Shown piece by piece: positions 1 through 11,880 of a stretch of DNA of 64,000 nt. The notes under the pieces were generated by a model, which had not been told where the DNA came from, searched no databases, and saw only the letters and a list, made by a program, of their open reading frames with translations. Every line of letters begins with the position of its first letter. Position 1 is the stretch's first letter. A program made the translations under genes and the position numbers. This stretch comes from Absidia repens (taxonomy: Eukaryota; Mucoromycota; Mucoromycetes; Mucorales; Cunninghamellaceae): positions 1 through 64,000 of the forward strand of contig MCGE01000026.1 in the NCBI GenBank assembly GCA_002105175.1. The letters are read 5' to 3'.

Positions 1-604
1 ACCGTTTTACTTTCCCCATTGGCCGATTCAACAACAACTTTTATTATCATACATACTATTCCCCTCCCTCATTCTCTCTAGTTACAAAAATAAAATATAT
101 CTATATATGCAACTTTTGATATCGTACGACTGTATGTTTTATTTTATTTAGATGTGGATGTGTATCTTGTTTATTTTATTTAGAGAAATAAAGGGAAAAA
201 AGAGAGACTGACATGCTCAGTTGGTACACACAGTTATAGTGAACTGGAAGGATCTGATATTCTAGGGTTATTTGACGTAGGTGGGGTGGCATTGTATTAG
301 TCATATCATAATGAATCTATTTTATCACTGCATCTCAGTCAATAAACAAAGTGAACACTTCATATATAATAAAACTAGTGAGTACAGAGGGACACTATAA
401 GAAGTAACGATCAAACAATTCAGGGATAGATAACATGAGTGAATATGATTTTTTTTTCTAAATAAAAAAAGGTTTTTATTGATGAAGTACGAATTGGTTA
501 ATCTAATAGTAATGCTATGGTACAAAATGAGGGTGAAGAAAGAAAATGCTAATATATGATAAAGCTAGTGAAGTGGAAGCAAGGAGAGAAGGGAACCAGC
601 CAAT
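1..604. other. AT-rich intergenic sequence at window start
   Basis: No convincing coding region is visible. An AATAAA on the plus strand near 186 could end a gene that lies left of the window. An AATAAA read on the minus strand near 470-480 could serve the minus-strand ORF that ends at 605. Confidence 0.3.
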
Positions 605-781
605 TTAAGAATAGATGGTATGCTGTGTACAGAAACAATTGCTAGTGTCAACCCTGGGTTTGAATAAATCCACTGGAGCACCACTGGGGGTTGTATGCAG
701 AAAGAAATGGGTCCTTAACACAGAGGGTCGAGAATGGTGAGTATTGGTGTCCAGAGAGGTGGCGTTGGTGTTGGTTTCACT

Positions 782-815
<34 letters not shown>

Positions 816-1270
816 GAGCAGCACCGTTTATTGGTTTTCTCCACCATCCCGAAAGCTGATTGTCCGTCTTGATGCGATTTTCGTTTCCCTGCATTGGTTT
901 CTATCGAGTGATAATGATGGCGATGATCTGCTCTTGATGTCTTTGTGATCTTGTTCGTCCAGCATGGAGATGAAGAGATTTGACTATCATGGTTTGTTGT
1001 TGAGGGATTGGTGAAGGTCGAATCAGCATGTCGGATACTTTCCCACTGATCGTCGTCATCGTTCGATAGTATTGTAATATTACTGTTGCCAAATATATCG
1101 AATTCATGCCCACCGTACATTCTGCATCCATCTTGCCTACATTCTATCGAAGGACCCCGAATAGAGGTTCGGTTTTCACACCAAGGGCCTGCAGTGCCGG
1201 TGTTGTCAAGTAAATGGGTGCCGGTCGAATGCTTTTGTGTTGTGATAAAGTGTTGTTCTTTTCGCCACAT
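605..1270 (-). CDS. hypothetical low-complexity protein (221 aa)
   Basis: Single-exon ORF starting with a true ATG at 1270. It lies just downstream of, and in the same orientation as, the RAB3GAP1-like gene whose stop is at 1428. The protein is polar, rich in Ser, Thr, His and Asn, with an alanine run of about a dozen residues encoded by a GCA/GCT repeat and short acidic and basic clusters. I recognise no domain. A minus-strand AATAAA about 125 bp after the stop is consistent with a real 3' end. Against it are the low complexity, the lack of introns in a region where nearly every gene has them, and no recognisable homology. It may be a real lineage-specific gene or a chance ORF. Confidence 0.3.
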
Positions 1271-1427
1271 TTTCTATGATATTAATTATGAAAGAAAGGG
1301 GGGTGAGGAGCAGCGAGAAATTTTGAAGGGTTGAAAAAAAGCCAAAAAAAAAAGCCAAAAAAAAAAATTGCGGGAAAAAAAGGGAAGCGGATGATGAAAA
1401 ATGAGCGGTATAATTTTTTATTTTATT

Positions 1428-1970
1428 TCAATGATGATGTCCAATACTACACATATCCAACTGGCGCAGTTTGTTGTCTTTTAATAAAATATACTGTCGT
1501 TGTGGTAATGGATGATCTATACTAGGAGAGCAATTCATATAAAAAACATATTCTATGCAGGCGGGCTTGGGCATCGTATCACCTAAAACATGAGTCTGTC
1601 AGCCATTGGTTGTTCCTTAATTGTCATCTTTCTTTCTTTTTACCTTCGGTCTTGTATAAATTAAATATTGCCGCTTGTTCGCCATCGTCTTTGAGTCGAA
1701 CTCGTGAGTCAACAAGTAATCTTTCCACAAGGTCGTATTGTTTTGGGATCTATAATATCAGTGTCAAAAAGGCAAGAACGTCAACTTTAAAAGAGATCAA
1801 CTGTATTATTTCTTACCTTTCGAAGCATGGATATCGCATTGCACATGAGGGTTTCTTCCTGCTTGATTATCGAAGTAATGCTACCAAATTCAATGGCACC
1901 TATTCTATTAATATATAAAGTATTGTTCATTATCAGTAATTAACAAGTATGGATGGCCTGTGATTCTTTT

Positions 1971-2003
<33 letters not shown>

Positions 2004-2790
2004 TCAGTGCATCCCAAGGGAAGTTGACCAGTTCATTCGCAAAGTCATTGAGCCCTAAGGCAACTGGACGAATGTATTTCACTATTGGATGGCTAGCCAA
2101 TACATCGTACATGACTAAACACATTGTTGGAAGTAATCTAGGGGCAATATAGAATAAATAAAAATTAATACTATGCCATTCAAATATCCGAGGAATAAAA
2201 AAAAAAAGATTTTTACAATGAGAAAAGTTCATGGACAGGTAAATGCTCGAGATAGTGTAAAGCCTTTTCACCTTCCGCAGTAAGATTGAACAAGGATGGT
2301 TGGCGTGAAGCAGGAATTCTTCGTGAGCACTACGTACATAACAAAAGGTCAAAAAAAATATTTTGAGACCTTAAGTATATAAAGATGAATGGAAAGGGGA
2401 GGGGGAACATTTACCTTCCATAATTCTTGCCAGATATTAGTAGGATGTGACATTCTTGCACTAAGCTTTCCCTTTGATGGATCGTCGTCGTCGTCCTCGA
2501 CCCAGTCCTTGGGAGAGTACCATTTAACAAAGTCACCAAGCACAGCATGTGGATTGGCAGCCTTGAACGCTTGCATGTCTGTATAAATCACGGCAAATTA
2601 AAAAAAAACAAGCTGGAGTATTCCCAATACACCTTTCATCAATGTCTTCTTAAACTTACCAGATTCCAGTTGAGCGGATTGTAACTTCGCACGAAGTTGA
2701 GTGGCATCATCAGACGTTCCTAAGCTTTCAAAGGCATCGGATTGTTGTTGTATCATGTCCTCCGTCATGAACCCTGAATTCTTCATCATT

Positions 2791-2826
<36 letters not shown>

Positions 2827-5800
2827 CGGGGAGGAGGCAAGTCAGTCCATCAAGTTTCAATCTTTCCAACTCGGGGGGGAGGATTCTATGTATACCTGTG
2901 TCACCGGTACCCACAAAGGAGTTTTTGTTTTCAAAAGCAAAATCGATTCATGTTGATGGTATCTTCCTTCAAAGGCATTGGGATCTTGTAGTTCAGGAGT
3001 AGACTTGCTGATACTCGTTGACCAATCGTCGGTTTCACTGAGATGGCTAGGCACATGTTGGCAAGGATCGGATTCGGCACTTGTTGAATAATTCAATCCC
3101 ACAAACGATTCCTGTATAGATGATGTTGATGCTGGGCGGACGAGGTCAGAAACGTCCGAGATGGAAGACGACCACGAAGAAGACGATTGTGCAAAGGTTT
3201 GTTGACATTTGTTCACCGTGTCTAGCTTACTGGATTTAGTAGTTCGCTGGTCAATCGATGTTGCTGTTGTTGCTGTTGTGGTGGTTGTCGTCGTCGCGGT
3301 CGTGGTAGTGGTGCCATTTATATCGTCATTGTCCATAGAGTCATAGAGATAGCTCTCACTAATGTCGGAATGGGTCGTACAAGGCATTGATTGATCGTTC
3401 TACAGCATAACAAATAAGTTGGTATGATTCCTTGAGGGGTGTTTTTATAATTTACCTTGGTACCAATAGATAGAGACGAGTATCTTTCCTCCAAAGGATC
3501 ATCATCGTTGCTACTGTGGATCGTTCGGATGTCGTGGTGGAGGTCTTTAAATAGCAATGAAGAATTCTTATGCTTTGATGCTAATGGTGGTGAAGTATGA
3601 TCGTCCGTTGGTAGTTCCTTGATGCTTTGGTGAATACAGCAATTGATCATAGCTAGCTTTTGATGCACCTAATTGTATAAATAGAAATGAGTGAGTTTTA
3701 TTGCTTGTTTTTTAATGAATACTTCTTTTTCGGAAGAGGGGAGCAACTTACAATGCTGTAGCCTAGATCAACACCCAAATTGGATCCATCTTGAGAATCG
3801 GTGTGATGATGGTAAATGAACGGATTCACATTTGGAATGGGTATCAAATTTTCCCAGTGCCATCGAAATTGTCGTAAGATTTTTGGCCAGCAAATCCGCA
3901 GCAAGTCCATACCCGCAGTTGATTGTGCCGAAGCAGTGTGGCTACCGATATCCAGCTTTTGAAGGGCGTCCATTTGATATACCACAAAATTCCATAAAAA
4001 TGACCTCCAAGGTACCGAGGTGCCAAACTTGAGCCGTGTTCCAAGAGACCGTGGAGTAGGAATTGATAAATCGGCATTGGCATCCCGTAATCTAATATTA
4101 TCCATGGTGTTGCGACGCCTATTGTTGTTGTTGTTGCCTCTGCTGCTGTTGTTGCCATGAGTTCGACCATCATCATCAGCACCGTTGGTGTTGGATTTGA
4201 ATAACGATGTCACAATGGCGTCCACTTCAGCCGATTTGATGCTACAAGATGAGTGATTCTTTGTTGTTGATCCATCATCGCCTTTATTTTGACCTATCGC
4301 ATGGAGAATGTTTTGCATGAGTCTTGTTGAATGACGACGCCCCATTGATTCATCGTCCCCAGTGATAGTGGTGTTGGTATGAGGGCCGAGAGAATGGCGA
4401 TTGGAAGAGGAATAGGTAATCCATGACGATATTGTGTTTTCAAGGAGTGTGGATAACAAAGCCCGTTTTTGTGATGATGGTGCAAATTCCAAAGTCAAGT
4501 CCCAATAGGTGGCAGAGAGTGCGTCCAAGTTATTGTGAGATATCGAATCATGGGTGTGGTGATGGTGACGCCCATGGTCTTGGTGGCGGTGTTGATCACG
4601 GTCTAGGTAGTGGTAGTGATCGTAGCTTTGCTGGCGGTGCTGGTCAAGGTCTAGGTGGTGATGATGGTCATGGTTTTGCTGGTGATGATGGTCATGGTTT
4701 TGCTGGTGATGATGGTCATGGTTTTGCTGGTGATGATGGTCATGATCCAAATGATGGTGATGTTCATATTCTTGCTGGTGGTGGTTCAGTTGGTGTTGAA
4801 AGTGGTGATGATGATGGTGATGATGATGATGATGGAGGTGGTGATTTGGCCTATCCATACCAAGTGGGAATATAGCACTGAGAGTCATTGTTCGCAAAGG
4901 GTCATTGTAAGAACCAAAAGATAATAACGGCAATGAGGAGGTCTTTTTATGTATCATCTTGACCGCATCAGTTTCATCGTCTTCATTCCAAAGCTTCCAA
5001 TTAGCGCTGAACCAGTTCCTGAGATTGTATGTCAACACCGCACCTTTCAATATGTTGAGCCTCTCTACCGGTGAGAAAGGCGGAAGACCTTTAGTTAAAT
5101 AAAGAAACAGCAACGAATTGTATAAGTATATATCATGCTCCCTCCCCCTTTTTTTGTATCCAGTTTACCATTATCCACACGATTAGCATTTAATTGTTCT
5201 ATAAAGGATGCTTGCAAGAAGGCCATAGGGCAAGGACGAGGAGCAGGGGAGATCACTTTAGAGTTGAATCGGATTTCCAGATCTCTGTTGCCATGGTGTT
5301 CAAGAGAATAACCAGAGTATTTGCTGTGTTGATGAGTTTCACTTTGAGAGATGAAGATCGGTACAGAGCAACGGACATTGTTGAAGGCCAGTGCACAGGC
5401 TGTAAGCAATACTTTGGCTTGACTATGATCGATGCTTGCTGACTTGGATGACGGGGCAAAGAGTTTCGATCCGATGGTTGAGCTTGATATTGGTGTCAGG
5501 ATTATCAAACGACCTAGCCCAGTCCATCGATGAAGAGGATGATACGCTGCTGCTGTTGGTTCACTGCTGGCATCCAATGTTGGCGGTGACGGTGGTTCAA
5601 ACTGATAATAGTTGTCAAGTAAAAGAGGACGATGAGCCGAAGCTGAAGTATCGACTGGGAGGCTAATGACTTGAGGATGGCAATAATACGTTAATTTGTA
5701 ATTTTCCGCTCCAAATGATATACATGTGTGCTTTGAGTAATCAGTAAGCGCGGCAAGTGCATCGTCGGCAAGGACACCGTAAGAGTGGTTATTGATTCCC

Positions 5801-5922
5801 CACGATAATAAGACTTCTTCAATAGCTGCTGTCAAACGTTCAAAGCTGGAAACTGAGGAATAGTCAACAAATTCAAAAGAGTCTTCATCATGGTTTGCAT
5901 TTAGTTTACGATTGGAAGTCAT
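1428..5922 (-). CDS. RAB3GAP1: Rab3 GTPase-activating protein catalytic subunit (RAB3GAP1-like)
   Basis: Eleven exons: 5922-5169, 5088-3752, 3668-3456, 3399-2896, 2780-2660, 2578-2415, 2329-2217, 2137-2003, 1904-1817, 1749-1644, 1582-1428. All junctions are GT-AG and the frame is continuous for 1229 aa, longer than the human protein (981 aa). Family hallmarks: an N-terminal FEFVDYSSVSSFERL block; YHQH then PVTQ and MTEDM (about residues 920-945); AFKAANPHAVLGDFVKWYSP (about 980-999); GKLSARM; EGEKALHYLE; and a C-terminal LPQRQYILL. In animals the protein pairs with RAB3GAP2 as a GAP for Rab3 and a GEF for Rab18, at ER and secretory membranes. Residues about 334-430 are a His/Gln/Asp-rich insertion with a tandem repeat. 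The positions corresponding to Arg in FVRWYSPRD are Lys here (see findings). Divergent from HUT1 with 177 bp between starts. Confidence 0.93.
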
Positions 5923-6099
5923 CGCGAAATAAAAGTAGAGGTGACAGAGGCATAAGAATACAAAATAAAATAAAAAAAATCAATGGGAAGAAAAAAAAAA
6001 AAAGAGGACTGAATTTGAAAAAGGCTGGCAATGTGATGCCTGTATGCAAGTCGGTCAATGATTTTTTGACACTCCCTTTTCTTTTTTGCTTTTTTTATT
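5923..6099. promoter_or_regulatory. shared head-to-head promoter interval RAB3GAP1/HUT1
   Basis: The 177 bp between the two divergent start codons must hold both promoters and 5' leaders unless one gene has an upstream leader exon. It is A-rich on the plus strand beside the RAB3GAP1 start and T-rich before the HUT1 ATG. I see no clear TATA box or recognisable factor site. Confidence 0.5.
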
Positions 6100-7189
6100 A
6101 TGCTTCGTTTTACCGTCTGTGTTGTGGGTATTTATACGTGTTTTTTAACCTGGGGAATTGTACAAGAACGTGTCAGTACGACTTCTTATGGCGATGAAAA
6201 TGCACCGAACAAGTTCAAGTTCTTCATTGTCCTCAATCTGGTTCAATCTCTCATTGCATCACTGGTGGCCTATTGTTACATGAGAGCAATAAGACGACAG
6301 ATTCATTTGCGATCCACGCCTTATGATCTCTATTTGAAGTACGCTCAGGTGGCCTTCTTTAGCTGTATTGGATCTCCTTTTGGTTATGCGTCACTCAGAC
6401 ACATTGACTACCCGACCATGATACTAGGCAAGTCCTGCAAACTGGTTCCTGTAATGTTGATGAACATTCTCATCTATCGACGTCGCTTCCCACCGTACAA
6501 ATATCTTTGTGTTTCCATGATTACTGCTGGTGTTTCTTTGTTTATGCTTTATCATCATCATCACGAAGACGACAAAGGTACTAGAATCAACAACAACAAC
6601 GGCAACTCAATGTGGGGAATCTTTTTACTTGGTACGAACTTGGTGATTGATGGTCTGACCAACGCTACGCAAGATCAAATATTTCGTACTCATCCGACCA
6701 TTGTCAGTGGTCAGCACATGATGTTTTATATGAATTTCATTAGCTCTTTGTTCTCTGCTGGTTATCTTGTCCTTCACCCTTACAACGATGAATTACGGGT
6801 TGCCATGCAATTTTGTGCTGCTCATCCCGCTGTGATCCGTGATATCTTACTGTTTGGATTCTGTGGCGCGCTTGGTCAATGCTTTATCTTTTATACCTTA
6901 CAGTTTTATGGAAGTCTTCGACTTGTCACTGTCACCGTCACTCGCAAACTATTCACCATGCTCCTCAGCGTCTTTTGGTTTGATCATATCCTTAGTTTTG
7001 GTCAATGGTGCGGTGTAGCCCTGGTTTTTTCTGGTAAGCTCCTTTTTTTCGGAAATGGAAGGGAGAATTTCATATCCCCACCTTTTTTTTTTTTTTTTTT
7101 CTTATCAAAAGCATTTACTGATTTATTTCTTTTGCTTCGGAGTAGCTATTGGACTTGAAGCATACATCAAGAAAATCAAAAGTACCTAA
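6100..7189 (+). CDS. HUT1: UDP-galactose transporter homolog HUT1 (SLC35B1 family)
   Basis: Two exons, 6100-7033 and 7146-7189, giving 325 aa, close to yeast Hut1 (339 aa). It is a multi-span membrane protein of the nucleotide-sugar transporter superfamily with about ten hydrophobic segments. Family blocks include TWGIVQERVST near residue 15, FFSCIGSPFGYASL, PTMILGKSCKLVPVMLMN (the conserved GKSCK motif), GLTNATQDQIF and LGQCFIFYTLQFYGSL. The intron follows VFSG and the last exon encodes AIGLEAYIKKIKST. The C-terminus K-I-K-S-T fits a KXKXX ER-retrieval signal, in line with the ER location of the family. SLC35B1 relatives are reported to move UDP-sugars or exchange ATP/ADP across the ER membrane; the substrate cannot be read from the sequence. 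An AATAAA lies near 7316. The gene is convergent with the CHMP7-like gene. Confidence 0.93.
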
Positions 7190-7822
7190 TAAAGGAAATC
7201 AGCACCTTACTTTTGTCTTATACCCATGCAGCTTAACTATATTAGACCTAGATATAACCTTAAGACTTGTTAGAATTGATTAGTCAGCTATAGATAGTTG
7301 TTTTATATCCATTTTTAATAAAAAAATATCTTTTGATCTGCTTTATTCTCGTGAATTAATGATGTGGCTATTTTTTTTTATCTCAGTCCAGTTAATATGT
7401 CTTGGTAAAGGTAAAAACGATTAGTTGGTTATTTCTGAACTAGCTCCTATACAAAGCAAACTGTCCACAATACGGTACCCATTCCCATCGTATATCACAT
7501 TCATCCCATATAAAAATAAAAATAAAAAAAAAACATTCACAGCATATCAACTCCATGACATACACTTCTTTTTTCCTTTTGAATATACACAATCAACAAA
7601 TTTCTAAGACACGACAAGTATATTTTTATTTTTAAAAGAGTGGTTAATTAGAATTGTAACATATAATATATGGACAAAAAGAAAGAAAGAAAATATGTGA
7701 TATAAAGAATGATATAATGTACAATGATGGAGGAAGGAATCAAACAAAAGTCTGGGTGAGGGGGTGAGGGACTAATTGTGCATAGAGAGAAGAAAGATGG
7801 TATGAATATACAGAGCACATAT
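7190..7822. other. convergent 3' intergenic region HUT1/CHMP7
   Basis: AT-rich sequence between two convergent stop codons, with AATAAA signals on the plus strand near 7316. No ORF or repeat stands out. Confidence 0.5.
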
Positions 7823-9621
7823 CTAAGCTAGTTGTCGTAATCGCCTTTGTTTTGACCGTGGAGGATCACTAGGGATTTGCGGTAAAGCTGAAAAGATTGC
7901 GTGCAACCTTGCAAGTTCCGAGTTTGGCGTTGCTGATGGTGGTGGTGGTGGTATCTCCGACAAGTGGGCATTATCATCATCGTCTTCCAAATCATTCCTG
8001 GTTCGTTTTTCTTGAGATGCTATACGGGGCAGCGTCAAACGGTTGTTATCACTGACTTGTTGGATATTTTCCTCAACATCATCGTTGTCGTCCTCATTGA
8101 TCTTGTTAGAACGTCCCATTGCAGTGAAAATATATTGCTGTCCGTTCGTCATTGCCTCTTCCACACGTTCATGCTCTTCCAAAGTCGTCTGCATATTCAG
8201 CATGGTTTCATCTACGCTTGTCACCGTCAGACCATTGTCATTGAAGATTTGTTTTAGACTGGCCACACCCATATTGAATGCTTGAATGATCTATCAAAAA
8301 GTCAATACAAAATCATCAGATATATTATACGTTGAGACAAAAGAAAAATAAAAAAAAATAGATATGTGGTTTACCTGTATATCATTGTGTGACGCATCGA
8401 TTTTGAGTAGCAGTGTTTCCATTGTTTCCAAAGATTGCAAACGACGGTTCAGTATTTGTTCCAGTTGAAGTTTCCGTTTGACAGCATAAAGGGCTTGAGG
8501 TTTTTGTTGTTTGCTTGAATAACTTAGGGATTGCTTGACCGCACTATATATATATATAAATATATATACAGGATAAAAACAGGTTTTTAGTGCTGTACAT
8601 GCTGTCATAAGTAACTTTTTACCTTTCCAACTGTAGCTGCAGTTTGTTCACTTGATCATGTAATGCTTTGCAGGTGGTTTTCAAGCTAATGATCGCTTTG
8701 TCGCTTTCATTGATCTGCGTTGATGAAATTGTATTTGTTGGTGGTGGGTCCATGATGATGCTATTGGTGTTGTTGGTGGTGGTGGTCGCAGTGATGGAAT
8801 TTTCATTGTGTTCAGGGAATTTGATGGCCACGTGAGATCGTCCATAGCCTCGTACATTCGAATCCACACCCAGACCATATTGACAGGTCATGTACCGGAG
8901 TAGAAGCCAAAGATCAGCATCCGTCAGATGATTTCCTTGGTATACGCCATAGTCCGATCGGAATTCCGTAAACGTCAATATACTGTCCACACTGCTGAAA
9001 TGAGATCCATGCTGCTGATATCGGTGAAGAATAGATAGTGCAATGGTTCGAATGCTAGACATTACAACGTATAATTTTGGAAAAGAACTGACGATGCCAG
9101 TGGACGTTGCTGAAGTTGTCGAAGTTGAATAGGGCAAAGGTGGCCATTGCGCTGGTGTCCTTGTTACTGTGTTGTAGACCCTTCCTAGCCAAGAAATCGT
9201 GGTATAAGTGTTGGCGAATGAATCAAGTGATATGAGATCATTCGTTTGTATCAAATCAGTCTAAAGAGGTAAGTAAAATATTAGAGTTCTGGTCACTATT
9301 TCATTCATCTTAATTTGATTGTATTATTACCAAAACAGAGTCCAAAGCACTGGCTTTCCCAAGGTCAGGCCTGTAAAAAGCAGCGTCAACTTTTTCGATA
9401 TCGACAGCAAGACAATAGTGTTGTGATCCAAGGTGGCCTTTCAGGTTACAATCGAGAATAGCCGTTCGCCAAAAATTCATATGGAGTTGCTGTGTATATT
9501 CGTCTTCGTCGTCCTGTGTGCTGTATAGCCATTTCAAACCCGCAGATGTAGCAGGGTCCTTGAATTCAGAGTGAAGATTTGATAAGTGATTAAAAAGAGA
9601 GGTATCATGAGAAGCATCCAT
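7823..9621 (-). CDS. CHMP7: CHMP7-like ESCRT protein (Snf7 family)
   Basis: Four coding exons (9621-9331, 9260-8623, 8543-8375, 8290-7823) give 521 aa; introns are GT-AG and phases agree. The N-terminal half has few landmarks (FKDPA, FWRTAILDC), as in CHMP7 where it is a degenerate winged-helix/ESCRT-II-like region that binds membrane. From about residue 290 comes a Snf7-type helical hairpin: ALYAVKRKLQLEQILNRRL, SLETMETLLLKIDASHNDIQ, then IIQAFNMGVASLKQIF and a VDETMLNMQTTLEEHERVEEA segment. A short C-terminal SELARLHAIF helix may be a MIT-interacting motif. Known family role: nuclear-envelope sealing and quality control through LEM2-family proteins, and endosomal sorting. The start at 9621 is chosen because an upstream leader intron with donor GTAAGT at about 9821 and a 37-nt homopolymer intervenes; a short extra 5' coding exon is possible. 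Confidence 0.85.
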
Positions 9622-9671
9622 CAAATCAAAAACAATGATAGCAGTACTGTCAGTGATAATGATATAAATAA

Positions 9672-9712
<41 letters not shown>

Positions 9713-9885
9713 CGAATTGTATGTGCGAAAATTGTACGTGTCCCTTCGCTCGAAAGAGCCGGAATTTGAATTTTCCAGGTGGTCCGGCCCAGGTGCTGCA
9801 TATCATGGCATTGCACTTACCGTGAGAAAGTAAAAAATGCAAGATTACTACTGCTCCATTTTATTCTTTTGTTTCCTTTCTTTTT
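9622..9885 (-). other. 5' leader and intron of the CHMP7-like gene
   Basis: On the minus strand a good donor (GTAAGT, about 9821) precedes a long poly(T) run (37 A on the plus strand, 9675-9711) and an acceptor ending just upstream of the chosen ATG. No in-frame ATG with a plausible first exon is seen. The motif AAAATTGTACGTG at about 9728-9744 also occurs in both arms of the adjacent palindrome. Confidence 0.4.
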
Positions 9886-10610
9886 TGAACATTATCACCG
9901 TATTATTAATCTTATTGTAGAACAAAAAGACATGAATTTTCCGCCACATTCGTTCGAAATTTAGCAACACGTCAAAGGTAATATCATCATTATTGATACT
10001 ACTCTTTTTTATAATATCACTACGGATACCTTTTAGATTTTATTTTCATTACCCACTTTTCTTTATCACTGCTTATTATTTTATTATCCTTCCATTACCT
10101 TTTTTTCCTATTCTTTGCTAATTAACAATAAAAAAAGACCTTTGTAACAATTTACATGTAATTATGCTGTGTAGTGATGTGTGTGCATATGTGGATATTG
10201 TTTATTCATACTGTATAGTCCTTAGCTTATAGATATATGACATGTAAAGCGGTGGATAATTGCGAATTGGACGGTTTAAATTTTTGTGTTCTTCTTATAG
10301 CCATACTGTCTCGGTACATTATAATCGTTGCTCTCTCTCTATCTCTCTTTTTTTTTTTTTAATATATGAGTACTGTACGTGCAGAATGAGTATGTGAAAT
10401 GTTATAACAAACTCCAGATTTTTCAAAGAGTACATGTAAAAATTGTACGTGCCCCTAACAATTCCCCATATCTTTTACTGCTATTCTATCTATTGTCACA
10501 CCTTATCTCCACCTTAGCATAGTTGTTATTATCAAATCCATAAACGGATGACACTTTATTATATTCCCGCACACTATAGAAAAACATATAAATACCACAC
10601 ATTTTTTATA
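9886..10610 (+). repeat. left arm of a 10.5-kb imperfect palindrome
   Basis: This stretch is the reverse complement of about 19570-20410. Long blocks align with few differences, for example TTGTTATTATCAAATCCATA (about 10522) against its complement near 19650, and TTCCCGCACACTATAGAAAAA. By eye identity is near 90% in the inner half and lower in the outer half. The outer part (about 9920-10010) aligns with the first codons of an ORF in the right arm but carries stop codons, so this copy is decayed. No transposase is visible. Confidence 0.8.
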
Positions 10611-11600
10611 TCAAATAAACGCTCTGGTGCTCCGCTGGAGCTTTTGTAAATCTTTCGATTTATTGGGTGTCACAGTTTTTTATTAAAGTGTGGGTTTTGA
10701 TGGGATAGGATTAAAGCCTCCGCCATTTCGCAGTTTGGTGGACAACCCCGTGGGGTCTAACAGTCGTGCTCAGCGCGTCGTCAATGGGTCTTTTTGTGTG
10801 CTGAAATAATAGCTTACTTGAAAGGCGTCGGAGAGATTAGAGTTTGATTATGTAGGGGTTGCAACTGCCTTTCCACTGGAAGGTAAAACGAATTATGCAC
10901 TATGGTAATTATGGCGATTGCCCCTTCCCTGATTTTTTGACATAAAAAAAAAAGGCTGGTTGATTCAGGTTCCGCATTTTGCTTTCTATTTTTTTTACTC
11001 CCTTTTTTTTTCCTCTCACTTTTTTTTCTTTTTTATTTTTTTCCTTCATGATAGTGTGAAGGATTTGATGGCAAGGCTCATTGGGGTACAGATGGTCTAG
11101 GATTAATGTTAGAACTTGCATTAGGGGCGTTTTAAAAATCGCAAAACAAACATCATGGGGAAACGCCTTCATTTTGGATGTAGCATTTGGGAACGTCTGT
11201 AGATTCGCATCATGGAATCGTCATTAGTTTAGTAATAGTTTGTCATCGTTTGTATCTACGTTTGAATAAATACGTTCTTTTTTTAAATTAGTTTCTCTGT
11301 TGTACGTTTACGTGATGAACTTCATCGAATGTGTATTACACATGCATAGAAAAAAAAAGTGTGTCTACAGTATATATATATATATATATATGAAAAAGGA
11401 ACGGATTGGGTATTATGGAGACTGATTCCACCAACTCTATAAGTTTGTGCGTAGAAAAGGAAACAGTGAGGCATTTGTGTAAAAAAACAGCTGTTAGAGT
11501 GTATTTTGTTGTGGTGGGATATATCGAAGAGCAAAGTTGAGAATACTGTAGTATTAATTATGTAGCTACTGGGTGGTAGGGCATTTATAAAGTGTGGGTT
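10611..11600. repeat. inner left flank of the palindrome, fragmentary repeats
   Basis: Contains a GC-rich stretch (10690-10810) whose core CAGTCGTGCTCAGCGCGTCG is inverted at 19060-19230, where it occurs twice. About 11135-11235 is a degenerate copy of the dispersed hairpin-core repeat (CATGGGGAAACGCCTTCATT). The string AGTGTGGGTTTTGATGGGAT occurs at about 10688 and 11590 and, inverted, near 49770. No gene is seen. Confidence 0.5.
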
Positions 11601-11699
11601 TTGATGGGATGGGATGGAAGACTCTGTGATTTGGCACTGTGGGTGGGCAGTGATTGAGAAAAAAATGATGGACGGCTCCTATGGTGGGCAGAGCGTAGG

Positions 11700-11880
11700 G
11701 CTCTTAATTTTGTCCCGTCCCGATTATGGTATTGAGAAAAAGTCCTCAATACCTGGTACCGATCAGAACCAATACCTACTAATGGTATTGTCTCGCTAAG
11801 GTTTTGGTATTGTTAATCCCGCTAAGAGGTATTGATCAATACCAATACTCCTCATTTAGGTATTGTTAAGAGTCCTCCTG
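11700..11880. repeat. clustered GGTATTG/CAATACC direct and inverted repeats
   Basis: The heptamer GGTATTG and its complement CAATACC recur about ten times within 180 bp, in both orientations and in near-palindromes such as GGTATTGATCAATACC. It could fold strongly, but I know of no function for it. Confidence 0.55.

Noticed and set aside
4650..4745. Regular repeat that could be taken for a CRISPR array
   Set aside because: Units are contiguous 27-bp coding repeats without unique spacers, inside a eukaryotic exon.
4423..4924. Plus-strand ORFs of Gly/Asp or Met/Val repeats
   Set aside because: Antisense shadow of the His-rich repeat in RAB3GAP1 exon 2.
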